26,832 bases of DNA from an uncultured Bacteroidales bacterium (GTDB taxonomy: Bacteria; Bacteroidota; Bacteroidia; Bacteroidales; UBA3663): NCBI GenBank assembly GCA_905236195.1, contig CAJOOX010000009.1, forward strand, positions 1-26,832. Direction: 5' to 3'. Shown in pieces: positions 1-7,980 of this stretch; position 1 is the first letter of the stretch, and every line of letters begins with the position of its first letter. The notes under the pieces were generated by a model. It saw nothing but the letters and a program-made list of their open reading frames with translations, was not told the DNA's origin and did not search any database. The translations under genes were made by a program, and so were the position numbers.

Positions 1-121
1 CCGCATTGCTCCCTCCTTAACTTGCAAAATAATACGCACATAAAGTCAAAAATCATCTCGACATAATTTATAGAACTACCCTATAAACGAAACAATTATT
101 AATTATTAAAAAACAATATTT
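1..121. other. AT-rich intergenic leader, possible divergent gene start
   Basis: This AT-rich stretch precedes the zinc-ribbon gene and holds no complete gene. On the minus strand an ATG at 6-4 is preceded by GGAGGGAGCA, a good Shine-Dalgarno-like sequence, and further upstream by TTATTTTG (complement of 25-32), one mismatch from the Bacteroidetes -7 box TAnnTTTG. A divergent gene may therefore start at the window edge, but only two codons are visible. No convincing plus-strand promoter was found; the best candidate around TAATTTAT (about 67-74) matches the box poorly. Confidence 0.3.
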
Positions 122-913
122 ATGGCAAAAACAGACAAAGACTTTTCCATCCCTGAAAAGCTCGGCAACCTCTACAAGCTGCAACTCTATGTGTCGGAAA
201 TCGACGGCATCCGCAACCTCCGCGGCGAACTCCCCCAGGAAGTAGCCGACATGGAAGACGGCATCAATGAACTCACATCGCGCATGTCACGCGTTCGCGC
301 CGACATCGAAGCCGCCGACAACAAAATCAAGGAGATGCAGGAAAACATCGCCAAAGCAGAGGCCCTCATCGACCAGTACACCCGTCAGCAGGACGATGTC
401 AAGAACAACAAAGAGTACGAATTCCTCACAAAGGAAATCGAATATCAGAACCTCGAAATCGAACTCTCCAACAAACGCATCCGCGAGAGCATGGAGACCA
501 TTGAAAATCTCCAGATGCATCTCGATGACTCTATGCACGAACTTGAGGACCGCCGTGCCGACCTCGACATCAAAAAGGGCGAACTCGACGAGATTATCGC
601 CGAGACCCGCAACGAGGAAGAGATGCTTCGCGAGAAGGCCAAGAAACTTGAGAACTCCATTGATCCCAAACTTCTGGCTACCTTCAAACGCATCCATAAG
701 AAAGCGCTCAACGGCCTCGCTATCGTACCCATCGAAGAAGGTGCCTGCGGCGGATGCTTCAACCGTATTACCCCCCAGCGCCAGGTCGATGTAAAGATGC
801 ACAAGAAGATTATCGTCTGCGAATACTGCGGCCGTATCCTCATCGATGAGGAGCTTGCCAAGGAGAACAATATACGTCGTCCCCGTAAGGGTGTCCTGAA
901 CCAGCTCACCTGA
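122..913 (+). CDS. Coiled-coil protein with C-terminal C4 zinc ribbon
   Basis: A 263-residue cytoplasmic protein with no signal peptide or membrane segment. Residues about 35-180 are a long charged heptad-rich coiled coil. The C-terminus has two CxxC pairs, C209/C212 (CGGC) and C233/C236 (CEYC), forming a C4 zinc ribbon. This is the architecture of the C4-type zinc-ribbon family often found in Bacteroidetes; in related genomes it is often next to a Nif3-like gene, but none is visible in the 121 upstream bases. A nucleic-acid or protein-binding role is usually assumed and the exact function is unknown. Its TGA overlaps the DnaB start by one base (TGATG), so translation of the two is probably coupled. 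The family call is firm; any function beyond zinc binding is inference. Confidence 0.85.
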   Translation: MAKTDKDFSIPEKLGNLYKLQLYVSEIDGIRNLRGELPQEVADMEDGINELTSRMSRVRADIEAADNKIKEMQENIAKAEALIDQYTRQQDDVKNNKEYEFLTKEIEYQNLEIELSNKRIRESMETIENLQMHLDDSMHELEDRRADLDIKKGELDEIIAETRNEEEMLREKAKKLENSIDPKLLATFKRIHKKALNGLAIVPIEEGACGGCFNRITPQRQVDVKMHKKIIVCEYCGRILIDEELAKENNIRRPRKGVLNQLT

Positions 914-2505
914 TGCCGGCGCCCCTTCCTCCCCATCGGAAAAAGAAGGCCGAACCACTCACAACGCCTGTAGCAGGCAAGGTGCAGCCCCAGGCTGTGG
1001 ATGTGGAATGTGTCGTTCTCGGCGCCCTCATGCTTGAAAAGGACGCCTATCCCGAGGTGAGCGAAATGCTCAAACCCGAGATATTCTATGACCACCGTCA
1101 TCAACTCATCTACCAGGCCATCCAGAAACTCGCCATGGACCAGAAACCCATCGACATACTCACAGTTGCGAATGAGTTGTCGCAGGAAGGGGTCCTTGAC
1201 GAGGTGGGCGGACCTGTGTATATCGCTCAGCTCACCAGCAATGTTTCTTCGGCAGCCCACATCGAGTATCACTCGAAGATCATTGTTCAGAAAGCGCTGG
1301 CACGAGATCTTATCAACTATGCGGGCAATATCGAAGCAAACGCATTCGACGAAACCACCGATATTTCAGCCCTGATGCAGGAGGCCGAAGCTCAGCTCTT
1401 CAGTCTCTCCCAGAACAACATCCGGAAGGACTACCAGCCTATTTCGACCCTGTTGCCGGAAGCCATTGAAAAAATCGAACAGGCCTCCCACAACACATCG
1501 GGCATGACCGGTATTCCAACGGGATTCACTGAACTGGATGCCATGACATCAGGCTGGCAGAACTCCGACCTGGTCATCATTGCTGCCCGTCCTGCCATGG
1601 GTAAGACCGCTTTTGCGCTCTCGATGTGCAAGAACATGGCCGTAGATTACCACACGCCCGTGGCCATATTCTCGCTCGAAATGTCGAACCTTCAGCTCGT
1701 CAACCGTCTCATCCAGAATGTCTGCGAGATTGAAGGCGGCAAAATAAAGAGTGGCAAACTCTCTCCCGACGAACTCAACTCGCTCACAGCCCGCACCAAG
1801 GTGCTCTCGGAAGCCAACATCTTCGTTGATGACACGCCATCCCTCTCGGTCTTCGAACTGAGAACTAAAGCCCGCCGTCTGGTACGCGAAAAGGGTGTAC
1901 GCTGCATCATGATTGACTACCTTCAGCTCATGAATGCGTCTGGTATGTCGTTCCAGTCGCGCGAGCAGGAGGTCTCTACAATATCGCGTTCGCTCAAGGG
2001 TCTGGCCAAGGAACTCAATATCCCCATCCTGGCACTCTCACAGCTGAACCGCAGTGTCGAGACCCGCGATTCTTCGCGACAGGGCGATGGCAAACGTCCC
2101 CAGCTCTCCGACCTCCGCGAATCCGGAGCCATCGAACAGGATGCCGACATGGTACTCTTCATCCATCGCCCCGAATATTACAAAATCTACGAGGACGAGA
2201 ACGGAAACGACCTGCGTGGCCTGGCCGAAATTATCATAGCCAAGCACCGTAACGGTGCCGTGGGTGATGTGCGCCTCCGGTTCCGCGGAGAATATGTACG
2301 TTTCCAGAACCTCTCTTCGGGCGATCCCCTTGAGTCGAAACGCCGTCGCAAGAAAGAAGGTGCCGGAGTCCCGCAGGGTGGTGAGCAAATCATGGATTCC
2401 AAACTCGACGGCACCTCCGAATTTCCCAACAGTGACCCGCTGGCCGACGACTCCGGAACTGGGCCTTTCGGTCAAAGCGGTCCCATACCCGGAGCTCCCT
2501 TCTAA
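913..2505 (+). CDS. dnaB: Replicative DNA helicase DnaB
   Basis: A 530-residue hexameric replication-fork helicase, the ATP-driven 5'-3' helicase that unwinds DNA and recruits primase. The N-terminal domain (about residues 28-135) begins with the usual segment around VDVECVVLGALM. The RecA-like domain has Walker A ARPAMGKT (225-232), Walker B IDYLQL (334-339), LSQLNR (375-380) and RESGAIEQDADMVLFIHRPEYY-like sequence from 402. The last 60 or so residues are a basic then acidic, Gly/Pro-rich tail (KRRRKK onward) that looks disordered. No intein or frameshift is present. The start overlaps the preceding TGA by one base; the first 25 residues are Pro/Lys-rich. Identification is very secure. Confidence 0.97.
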   Translation: MPAPLPPHRKKKAEPLTTPVAGKVQPQAVDVECVVLGALMLEKDAYPEVSEMLKPEIFYDHRHQLIYQAIQKLAMDQKPIDILTVANELSQEGVLDEVGGPVYIAQLTSNVSSAAHIEYHSKIIVQKALARDLINYAGNIEANAFDETTDISALMQEAEAQLFSLSQNNIRKDYQPISTLLPEAIEKIEQASHNTSGMTGIPTGFTELDAMTSGWQNSDLVIIAARPAMGKTAFALSMCKNMAVDYHTPVAIFSLEMSNLQLVNRLIQNVCEIEGGKIKSGKLSPDELNSLTARTKVLSEANIFVDDTPSLSVFELRTKARRLVREKGVRCIMIDYLQLMNASGMSFQSREQEVSTISRSLKGLAKELNIPILALSQLNRSVETRDSSRQGDGKRPQLSDLRESGAIEQDADMVLFIHRPEYYKIYEDENGNDLRGLAEIIIAKHRNGAVGDVRLRFRGEYVRFQNLSSGDPLESKRRRKKEGAGVPQGGEQIMDSKLDGTSEFPNSDPLADDSGTGPFGQSGPIPGAPF

Positions 2506-2520
2506 AAAGAATTCATCCGA

Positions 2521-3204
2521 ATGAAAAAACTGTTTTTAATACTCTTCGCCCTCATTGCGGTCTCTACGCTCCGGGCTCAGGAAAGCGCGGCACCTGATTA
2601 TAACGATATCCGCCAGAAGATATTCAACCCAAAGCATCCCAATTACTATCCGGCCCTCGTGAAGCGATATCTGGAGAACGACACCACCCTCTCACTCGAG
2701 GAATACCGCTGTCTGTACTACGGCTATACGCTACAAGAGGATTTCGTTCCCTACCAGCGAGAACACCAGCAGCTCTTCGACATCCGTCGCAGGCTGGCCC
2801 AATCGGGGGGCATGATAGGTCTGTGCTCCGATGCGCAGCGCCAGGCACGGGCGGTGCTTGAAGACAATCCTTTCGACCTCCTTGCCATCTCCACCTACGC
2901 CATCGCGGCCCTCCAACTGGGTGACAGTACGACCTGGCGGCAGATGCGCGGACGCCAGGAAGACATTCTCGATGTAATCATCTCATCAGGCGATGGAGAA
3001 ACACCCGAGTCGGCATTCCACGTTATCGCCATCGAACACGAGTACGAAGTCCTCAACCGCCTCGGCCTTGAAGTCGAAAAGGATTCTCTCGTTTCTGCTA
3101 CGGTAGAATATCTGCGTGTCAAACCCAATGCTGAAGGCGAACACGGATTCTACTTTGACTTCAGTGCCTGCCGCAACATTTACGATGTCAAATATTCGGA
3201 ATAA
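2521..3204 (+). CDS. Secreted DUF4919 family protein
   Basis: A 227-residue protein with a clear signal peptide: MKK, a hydrophobic stretch and probable cleavage after LRAQ near residue 20. The mature part includes DYNDIRQKIFNPKHPNYYP and a YRCLYYGYTLQEDF segment, which I recognise as DUF4919, a Bacteroidetes family of unknown function. The C-terminus (GFYFDFSACRNIYDVKYSE) is compatible with a small globular periplasmic or surface protein. No catalytic motif is evident. It lies 15 bases after dnaB and is probably cotranscribed with it; the shared transcript would end at the 12-bp hairpin at 3232-3260. Family assignment rests on recalled motif similarity. Confidence 0.75.
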   Translation: MKKLFLILFALIAVSTLRAQESAAPDYNDIRQKIFNPKHPNYYPALVKRYLENDTTLSLEEYRCLYYGYTLQEDFVPYQREHQQLFDIRRRLAQSGGMIGLCSDAQRQARAVLEDNPFDLLAISTYAIAALQLGDSTTWRQMRGRQEDILDVIISSGDGETPESAFHVIAIEHEYEVLNRLGLEVEKDSLVSATVEYLRVKPNAEGEHGFYFDFSACRNIYDVKYSE

Positions 3205-3231
3205 CCGAAAAGGTCGTTATCACGAATAAAC

Positions 3232-3260
3232 AAGCCATTCTGCACTCAGCAGAATGGCTT
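3232..3260. terminator. Bidirectional intrinsic terminator, 12-bp perfect stem
   Basis: AAGCCATTCTGC (3232-3243) and GCAGAATGGCTT (3249-3260) are perfect reverse complements around the loop ACTCA. On the plus strand the stem is followed by ATATTTT, ending the DUF4919 transcript. On the minus strand it is followed by GTTTATTCG. The loop contains the TGA of the subunit I relic (3246-3248), so the stem covers that gene's last codons. Confidence 0.8.
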
Positions 3261-4244
3261 ATATTTTGACCGTCCCTGGAAGCGGGCGGAATTTCTGTAC
3301 CTCCGGTCGAAGGCCAAACGGAAATAATGCACTGTGTGCAGATAAAGCCAATGCGACCATGTGTGGTGGAACAAGGTGGGATAGCGCTCACCTTCCTTAT
3401 GCTCTCGTGAAAACCATACCACAGCCTCCTGTTCAGACAACCAGTCTTCCATATTCATTTTTTCGCGGCTGGGTACCCAGCCCTTAAGCACCTTCACGCT
3501 ATTGTCGCACACCGCTGGCGTTGACAACTGCAGTTTGAGAATCTGCAACTGTTGCCGTGCAGCCATTGCCTTCTCCTCCACAATATTACCATGAGTCAGA
3601 GCATAATCTCCCATCTGGTTGCGTAGTTTTTTGAGATCATCCTTCGCTTTGGTCTGCAGCATAATCAGTGTTGACGAGGGCGAGGGCAGAACCTGGACCG
3701 GTTCGGCACCTGGCAGTTCTACCTCCTCCCCGATGTGGGAGAAAGTTACAAAGTAGAGCTTTCTTTTGTCGCTGTAGATGATAGTCGCATAATAATCCTT
3801 CTGCCACTGAGACTGCCATTTCTTGGGTTGTGTTTCCCAAAAAACGGTCTTCCAGCCGGCTTGGCGCAGGCCCTCTATACTGTTTTGACTGAAATCTCCC
3901 CAAGGTTCCATCTTCTTGATGTCGGCATCGAGCGATGCGATATGCCGTTCGAGACTGCGACAATGCTCTTGCCAACCTTCCCACATTTCCATCACTACAT
4001 CCAGTTGCACCTCTTCCTGAGGGACCGTAAAATGTTCGCCATCAACCGCCAGTTTCATCTCTTCCAACATCTGGTCGAGCTGTGCGCTGGTGTGTTTCAT
4101 ATCAAGCCACACATCGTTTCCTGGAAAATGTTCCTTCTGCGGGATGGCAATATGCATCAATCCCACTTCTCTGAGTCTTCCCAGGAAAGCAGCGTAATCC
4201 TGATGGAATACCAAGATTGTATAATGTGTCATCGGCTCGATCAT
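3246..4244 (-). pseudogene. V-type ATPase subunit I, membrane domain deleted
   Basis: An open frame of 332 residues. Residues 1 to about 290 resemble the cytoplasmic arm of V/A-type ATPase subunit I (opening MIEPMTHYTILVFHQ; conserved segment VLKGWVPSREKMNMEDWL about 255-272). Family members are roughly 600 residues, with a C-terminal half of seven or eight membrane helices. Here the sequence jumps after YPTLFHHTW to a short tail, HTVHYFRLAFDRRYRNSARFQ then KYKPF, which I read as the family's extreme C-terminus. The membrane half, needed for proton or sodium translocation, is absent, probably through an in-frame deletion near 3345-3365. The upstream ATG overlaps a TGA in another frame (ATGA), likely the old end of subunit D. 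A stable cytoplasmic product is possible; ATPase function is not. Confidence 0.75.
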
Positions 4245-4254
4245 CCTCGTTCTG

Positions 4255-4428
4255 CTACGGTTGCTTTTGAGTTTCGGCCAGAATCCGGGCGGCCTCTGCC
4301 TTGGCTTTCAGTATGATATTGTTGGCTTCGGTCTGAGCTTCGGCAATAATCTCTTCTGCTCTTTTGCGACCGCGTTCCACTCCTTCCTGATAAAGCCTAT
4401 CGGTCAATTCTTGTATTTGTTTTTCCAT
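4255..4428 (-). pseudogene. V-type ATPase subunit E, N-terminal remnant
   Basis: A 57-codon frame starting MEKQIQELTDRLYQEGVERG and continuing with an Ala/Glu/Lys-rich helix (AEEIIAEAQTEANNI, then AKAEAARILAE). This is the start of subunit E, the peripheral-stalk coiled coil that normally opens V-ATPase operons in Bacteroidetes. It stops at TAG (4257-4255), whereas the family is about 190-200 residues long. The subunit I relic begins only 10 bases further on. Just before that start another frame reads SKATVAERG then TGA, overlapping ATG; this may be the C-terminus of subunit D. If so, one deletion removed most of E, all of A and B, and nearly all of D, with the junction near 4262-4275. The promoter upstream is still intact. 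Confidence 0.7.
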
Positions 4429-4447
4429 TTTGCACGTAATTTGAGTG

Positions 4448-4478
4448 CAAAAATAGGGAAAATTTCGGAGATATGCAA
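4448..4478 (-). promoter_or_regulatory. Bacteroidetes-type promoter for the V-ATPase relic
   Basis: On the minus strand TATTTTTG (complement of 4448-4455) matches TAnnTTTG exactly, with TTG (complement of 4476-4478) 20 bases upstream. It lies 19 bases before the subunit E start, so the relic may still be transcribed. Confidence 0.7.
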
Positions 4479-4494
4479 TTTTCTGGGACTAAAA

Positions 4495-4526
4495 TTTCGT
4501 TTCCTCAAAAAAAAACGTTACATTTG
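4495..4526 (+). promoter_or_regulatory. Promoter for the ftsB-like gene
   Basis: TACATTTG (4519-4526) matches the -7 consensus TAnnTTTG. The -33 candidate is the imperfect TTTC at 4495-4498, 20 bases upstream. The start codon at 4546 would leave a leader of roughly 12-15 bases. Confidence 0.6.
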
Positions 4527-4545
4527 CACCAGATTTACTCCTTTT

Positions 4546-4845
4546 ATGAAAGAAAATATAAAGCAAAAAATAAAATTCTTACGCCGCCATTGGTTTTGGA
4601 TTGCCTTGGCGTGTTTTGCCGTATGGGCTATCTTCATTGATGAGCACTGTCTAGTCAAATACTGGTCCTATCGTCGCCAGGAAGCAGTTATCCAAAAGCA
4701 GATTGATTCCTATCGCGATTCTATCTTCCAATATGAAAAAGGAATCGAGGAATTGTCTGGCGACAACTCGCGTCTTGAAAAGTTTGCACGTGAAAAACTG
4801 ATGATGAAGAAAACCAACGAGGACGTTTATCTCTTCGATGAATAA
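4546..4845 (+). CDS. Septum formation initiator (FtsB/DivIC-like)
   Basis: A 99-residue bitopic membrane protein. Basic residues 1-14 are followed by one membrane segment (about HWFWIALACFAVWAIF, 15-30), then a periplasmic coiled coil (about 45-80, QIDSYRDSIFQYEKGIEEL) and a conserved ending LEKFAREKLMMKKTNEDVYLF. This is the FtsB/DivIC layout, in which the protein partners FtsL and FtsQ in the divisome. The open frame reaches back to 4261, but the ATG at 4546 is chosen because it follows the promoter and gives the usual family length. Its transcript probably runs through to the agmatine deiminase gene. Confidence 0.85.
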   Translation: MKENIKQKIKFLRRHWFWIALACFAVWAIFIDEHCLVKYWSYRRQEAVIQKQIDSYRDSIFQYEKGIEELSGDNSRLEKFAREKLMMKKTNEDVYLFDE

Positions 4846-4869
4846 TAACACTTTAACCTATTGATAATA

Positions 4870-6213
4870 ATGAAGAAAATCTTGCTTGCAGCAATTATGC
4901 TCTGTTTGGCCGTCGTTACGGCCGATGCCAAAAAGTCCAAAAATACAGTCGATATCTTTCCTGACGGAACGGAAGTTTCCGAATGGTTTCATGATGACAC
5001 GCCCGTTGACATCAACACCCTTGGCAAACAGTACGTTCTCACCGACTACCGCATCTTTGCTGACGGGACAGTTCACACCGAAGCCATTCAGAAACTCATC
5101 GACAAGTGTGCTGCTGAAGGCGGTGGCGTAATTGTCGTACCTGCCGGAACATACATCACCGGAGGTCTGCATTTCAAACAGGGCACCCATCTGTATCTCG
5201 CCGAGGGAGCCACCCTGCTCGGTTCTGACTTCATCGGAGACTACCCCTTGGGCAAGACACGCATCGAGGGTGAGACGTGCACCTACTTCGGTGCCCTCAT
5301 CAATGCCGACGGTCTCGACGGGTTCACAATCTCCGGACCCGGCACAATCGACGGCAACGGACTGAAGTACCACCAGTCGTTCTGGCTACGCCGCAAATGG
5401 AATCGCCAGTGTACCAACAAGGATGAACAGCGTCCCCGTCTGGTGTATATCTCAAACTGTAAAAACGTGACTCTCTCGGGCACCCATCTCCAGAACTCCG
5501 CCTTCTGGACAACGCACATCTACAACTCCGAGAATGTCAAACTTCTCAACCTCCAGATTCGGTCTCTGGCCAAGCCCGATGACTCGAAGGGTCCCTCAAC
5601 CGATGCCATCGACCTTGATGTGGTGAAGAATGTCCTCGTCAAGGGGTGCTACATGGCCGTCAATGATGATGCCATTGCCATGAAGGGCGGCAAAGGTCCA
5701 TGGGCAGACGATCCCTCCAAGAGCGAAGGCAACGGCGGCAACGAGAATGTTATCATCGAAGACTGCACCTACGGATTCTGTCATGGCTGTCTCACTCTGG
5801 GCTCCGAATCCGTTTTCGACCACAACATCATCCTGCGCCGCATCAACATCCTCTCCAAGGCCAACAACCTCCTGTGGCTGAAGATGCGTCCGGACACCCC
5901 CCAGCGCTATGAATACATTACCGTCGAGGACATCACCGGCCCCGTCAGGAACTTCCTTCTTGTCAAGCCCTGGACCCAGTTCTACGACCTGAAAGATCGC
6001 AAGGATATTCCCATGTCCTACTCCGACCACATTACGATGCGCCGCTGTAATGTCGATGCCGACGTTTTCTTTAACGTCGAATCTAAAGAGTCTCAGTATC
6101 ACCTCTCCAACTTCCTGTTCGAGGATCTCACGATTCGTACGCCCAAGGGAGCCTGCGACGAGTCTGCGGTCGAGAACTTCACCATCAAGAACGTTAAAGT
6201 CTCAGAACGATGA
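4870..6213 (+). CDS. Glycoside hydrolase family 28, polygalacturonase-like
   Basis: A 447-residue secreted right-handed beta-helix protein with a signal peptide cleaved near TADA-K (residue 20). The N-terminus carries DGTVHTEAIQKLID and GGGVIVVPAGTY, typical GH28 openings. Catalytic motifs are recognisable but altered: STD (243-245) for NTD, NDD (265-267) conserved, CHG (304-306) for GHG, and WLK (336-338) for RIK. The three catalytic aspartates (D245, D266, D267) and H305 are kept. Pectin or another galacturonan- or rhamnose-containing glycan is the likely substrate. The ATG at 4870 is preferred over an in-frame TTG at 4861 because it begins the canonical signal peptide. It overlaps the exonuclease III start by four bases (ATGA). 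Confidence 0.9.
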   Translation: MKKILLAAIMLCLAVVTADAKKSKNTVDIFPDGTEVSEWFHDDTPVDINTLGKQYVLTDYRIFADGTVHTEAIQKLIDKCAAEGGGVIVVPAGTYITGGLHFKQGTHLYLAEGATLLGSDFIGDYPLGKTRIEGETCTYFGALINADGLDGFTISGPGTIDGNGLKYHQSFWLRRKWNRQCTNKDEQRPRLVYISNCKNVTLSGTHLQNSAFWTTHIYNSENVKLLNLQIRSLAKPDDSKGPSTDAIDLDVVKNVLVKGCYMAVNDDAIAMKGGKGPWADDPSKSEGNGGNENVIIEDCTYGFCHGCLTLGSESVFDHNIILRRINILSKANNLLWLKMRPDTPQRYEYITVEDITGPVRNFLLVKPWTQFYDLKDRKDIPMSYSDHITMRRCNVDADVFFNVESKESQYHLSNFLFEDLTIRTPKGACDESAVENFTIKNVKVSER

Positions 6214-6962
6214 AATTCATTTCCTGGAATGTCAATGGTTTGAGAGCTGTGGCCGGCAAAGGATTCGCCGAAGCGTTTGAAACTCTGGATGCCGACTTTT
6301 TCTGCCTGCAGGAGACCAAGATGCAGGCAGGGCAACTGGATCTCTCATTCGTGGGCTATCAGGCCTATTGGAACTACGCCGACAAGAAAGGCTATTCCGG
6401 CACAGCTATCTATACACGCCACACGCCCGTCTCTGTACGCTACGGCATGGATATCGATGTTCACGACCACGAAGGCCGTGTCATCACGCTCGAATATCCG
6501 GATTTCTGGCTTGTTACGGTATATACGCCCAACAGCCAGGACGGGCTCCGACGGCTCGACTACCGTATGACCTGGGAAGACGATTTCCGGGATTACCTGC
6601 TCCGCCTGGATACTGAGAAACCCGTCATTGTCTGTGGCGACCTGAACGTAGCTCACGAAGAGATTGATATAAAGAATCCCAAGACGAACCGCATGAATGC
6701 GGGATTCACTGACCAGGAACGCGAGAAAATGACAGTCCTGCTGAACAGCGGCTTCATCGACACGTTCCGCGCACTCCATCCCGAGGAAATCAAATACTCC
6801 TGGTGGAGTTACCGCTTCCAGGCCCGTGAGAAGAACGCCGGCTGGCGCATTGACTATTTCCTCACTTCTGCCCGCCTTCGCGACAAAATCGCCTCAGCCG
6901 AAATTCACAATGAAATCTTCGGTTCAGATCACTGCCCTGTAGAGTTAGTTCTTAATGAATAA
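6210..6962 (+). CDS. xth: Exodeoxyribonuclease III / AP endonuclease
   Basis: A 250-residue Mg-dependent enzyme of the exonuclease/endonuclease/phosphatase fold, which cuts DNA at abasic sites in base-excision repair and degrades duplex DNA 3'-5'. Catalytic residues are all visible: N7 (SWNVNGLR), E35 (LQETK), Y105 (TVYTPNS), D144 and N146 (GDLNVAH), D215 (WRIDYF), D240 and H241 (GSDHCPV). Length is normal and no signal peptide is present, so it acts in the cytoplasm. It overlaps GH28 upstream by four bases and the deiminase downstream by eight bases. The coupling to a glycoside hydrolase seems to reflect packing rather than shared function. Confidence 0.96.
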   Translation: MKFISWNVNGLRAVAGKGFAEAFETLDADFFCLQETKMQAGQLDLSFVGYQAYWNYADKKGYSGTAIYTRHTPVSVRYGMDIDVHDHEGRVITLEYPDFWLVTVYTPNSQDGLRRLDYRMTWEDDFRDYLLRLDTEKPVIVCGDLNVAHEEIDIKNPKTNRMNAGFTDQEREKMTVLLNSGFIDTFRALHPEEIKYSWWSYRFQAREKNAGWRIDYFLTSARLRDKIASAEIHNEIFGSDHCPVELVLNE

Positions 6963-7974
6963 GTTTCTTATACCCGAATGGGCTCTGCAGACATTTGTCC
7001 AGGTGGCCTGGCCGCATGCCGACACCGACTGGTCTCCCTATCTTGAGGAAGCCTGCCGCTGTTTTGAATCCATCGTACGTACCATTGCCGCCTTTGAGGA
7101 CGTCCTCATTGTCTCTCCCGAACCCGAGGCTGTACGCCTGCGTCTCGGAGACATCAGCGGTGTGCATTATATCGCATGTCCTACTAACGATACCTGGACA
7201 CGGGACACTGGATTTCTGACCCTCTCGGACGGCAGTTTCTGCGACTTTCAGTTCAATGGCTGGGGAATGAAGTTCGCGGCCTGTCACGATAATCGCATCA
7301 ATGCCCGCATCTTCCCCGAGATGCTCCGAACCTTCTATCAAGCTCCAACAGTCAACCCGGCCTACACCGATCGCCTCAACATCGTCCTTGAAGGCGGCAG
7401 TGTAGAAAGTGACGGTTGCGGAACCATTCTCACCACCACAAGTTGTCTCTTCGCTCCGAACCGCAACGGATTCCGCTCAAAAAAAGAGGCCGATGACATG
7501 CTCCGTCAGGCTTTGGGAGCGCTGCGGGTTCTCTGGCTTGACCACGGACATCTGGAAGGTGACGATACCGACGGACATATCGACACACTGGCCCGTCTCT
7601 GTCCTGATGACACCATATTATATATAAGGTGTGACAACGCCGCCGATACACATTACGAAGACCTCAAGGCGATGGAACAGGAGCTGCAGGCTTTCCGCAC
7701 AGCAGACGGACGTCCCTATCGTCTTCTCCCCCTCCCGATGGCGGCTCCGATGTATGACGATGGCGAGCGTCTGCCCGCAACCTATGCCAACTATCTCGTC
7801 ATCAACGGCGCGGTTCTCCTGCCTACCTACGGACAGACCGAAAACGACCGGGAGGCGGCCCGACAACTCCAAACCGCGTTTCCCGATCGTAAAATAATTC
7901 CGATTGACTGTCAGATTCTGGTTCGTCAACACGGGTCGCTCCATTGTTCCACAATGCAGTTCCCGGCCTTGTAA
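6955..7974 (+). CDS. Agmatine deiminase / peptidylarginine deiminase family
   Basis: A 339-residue pentein-fold guanidine hydrolase. Family motifs are present: WTRDTGF (81-87) with catalytic D84, NGWGMKF (101-107), LEGGSVESDG (145-154), GHLEGDDTDGHID (198-210) with catalytic H208 and D210, and the nucleophile C331 in SLHCSTMQ near the end. The most likely reaction is agmatine to N-carbamoylputrescine plus ammonia, in putrescine synthesis; a role on other guanidino compounds cannot be excluded. No signal peptide is seen, unlike the secreted Porphyromonas enzyme. N-carbamoylputrescine amidase, often adjacent in related genomes, is absent here. The start lies inside the exonuclease III gene (8-base overlap). 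Confidence 0.9.
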   Translation: MNKFLIPEWALQTFVQVAWPHADTDWSPYLEEACRCFESIVRTIAAFEDVLIVSPEPEAVRLRLGDISGVHYIACPTNDTWTRDTGFLTLSDGSFCDFQFNGWGMKFAACHDNRINARIFPEMLRTFYQAPTVNPAYTDRLNIVLEGGSVESDGCGTILTTTSCLFAPNRNGFRSKKEADDMLRQALGALRVLWLDHGHLEGDDTDGHIDTLARLCPDDTILYIRCDNAADTHYEDLKAMEQELQAFRTADGRPYRLLPLPMAAPMYDDGERLPATYANYLVINGAVLLPTYGQTENDREAARQLQTAFPDRKIIPIDCQILVRQHGSLHCSTMQFPAL

Positions 7975-7980
7975 ATCCCG

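Noticed and set aside
4261..4545. A plus-strand N-terminal extension of the FtsB-like protein
   Set aside because: It is antisense to the subunit E relic, crosses the promoter pair, and would give an N-terminus unlike the family.
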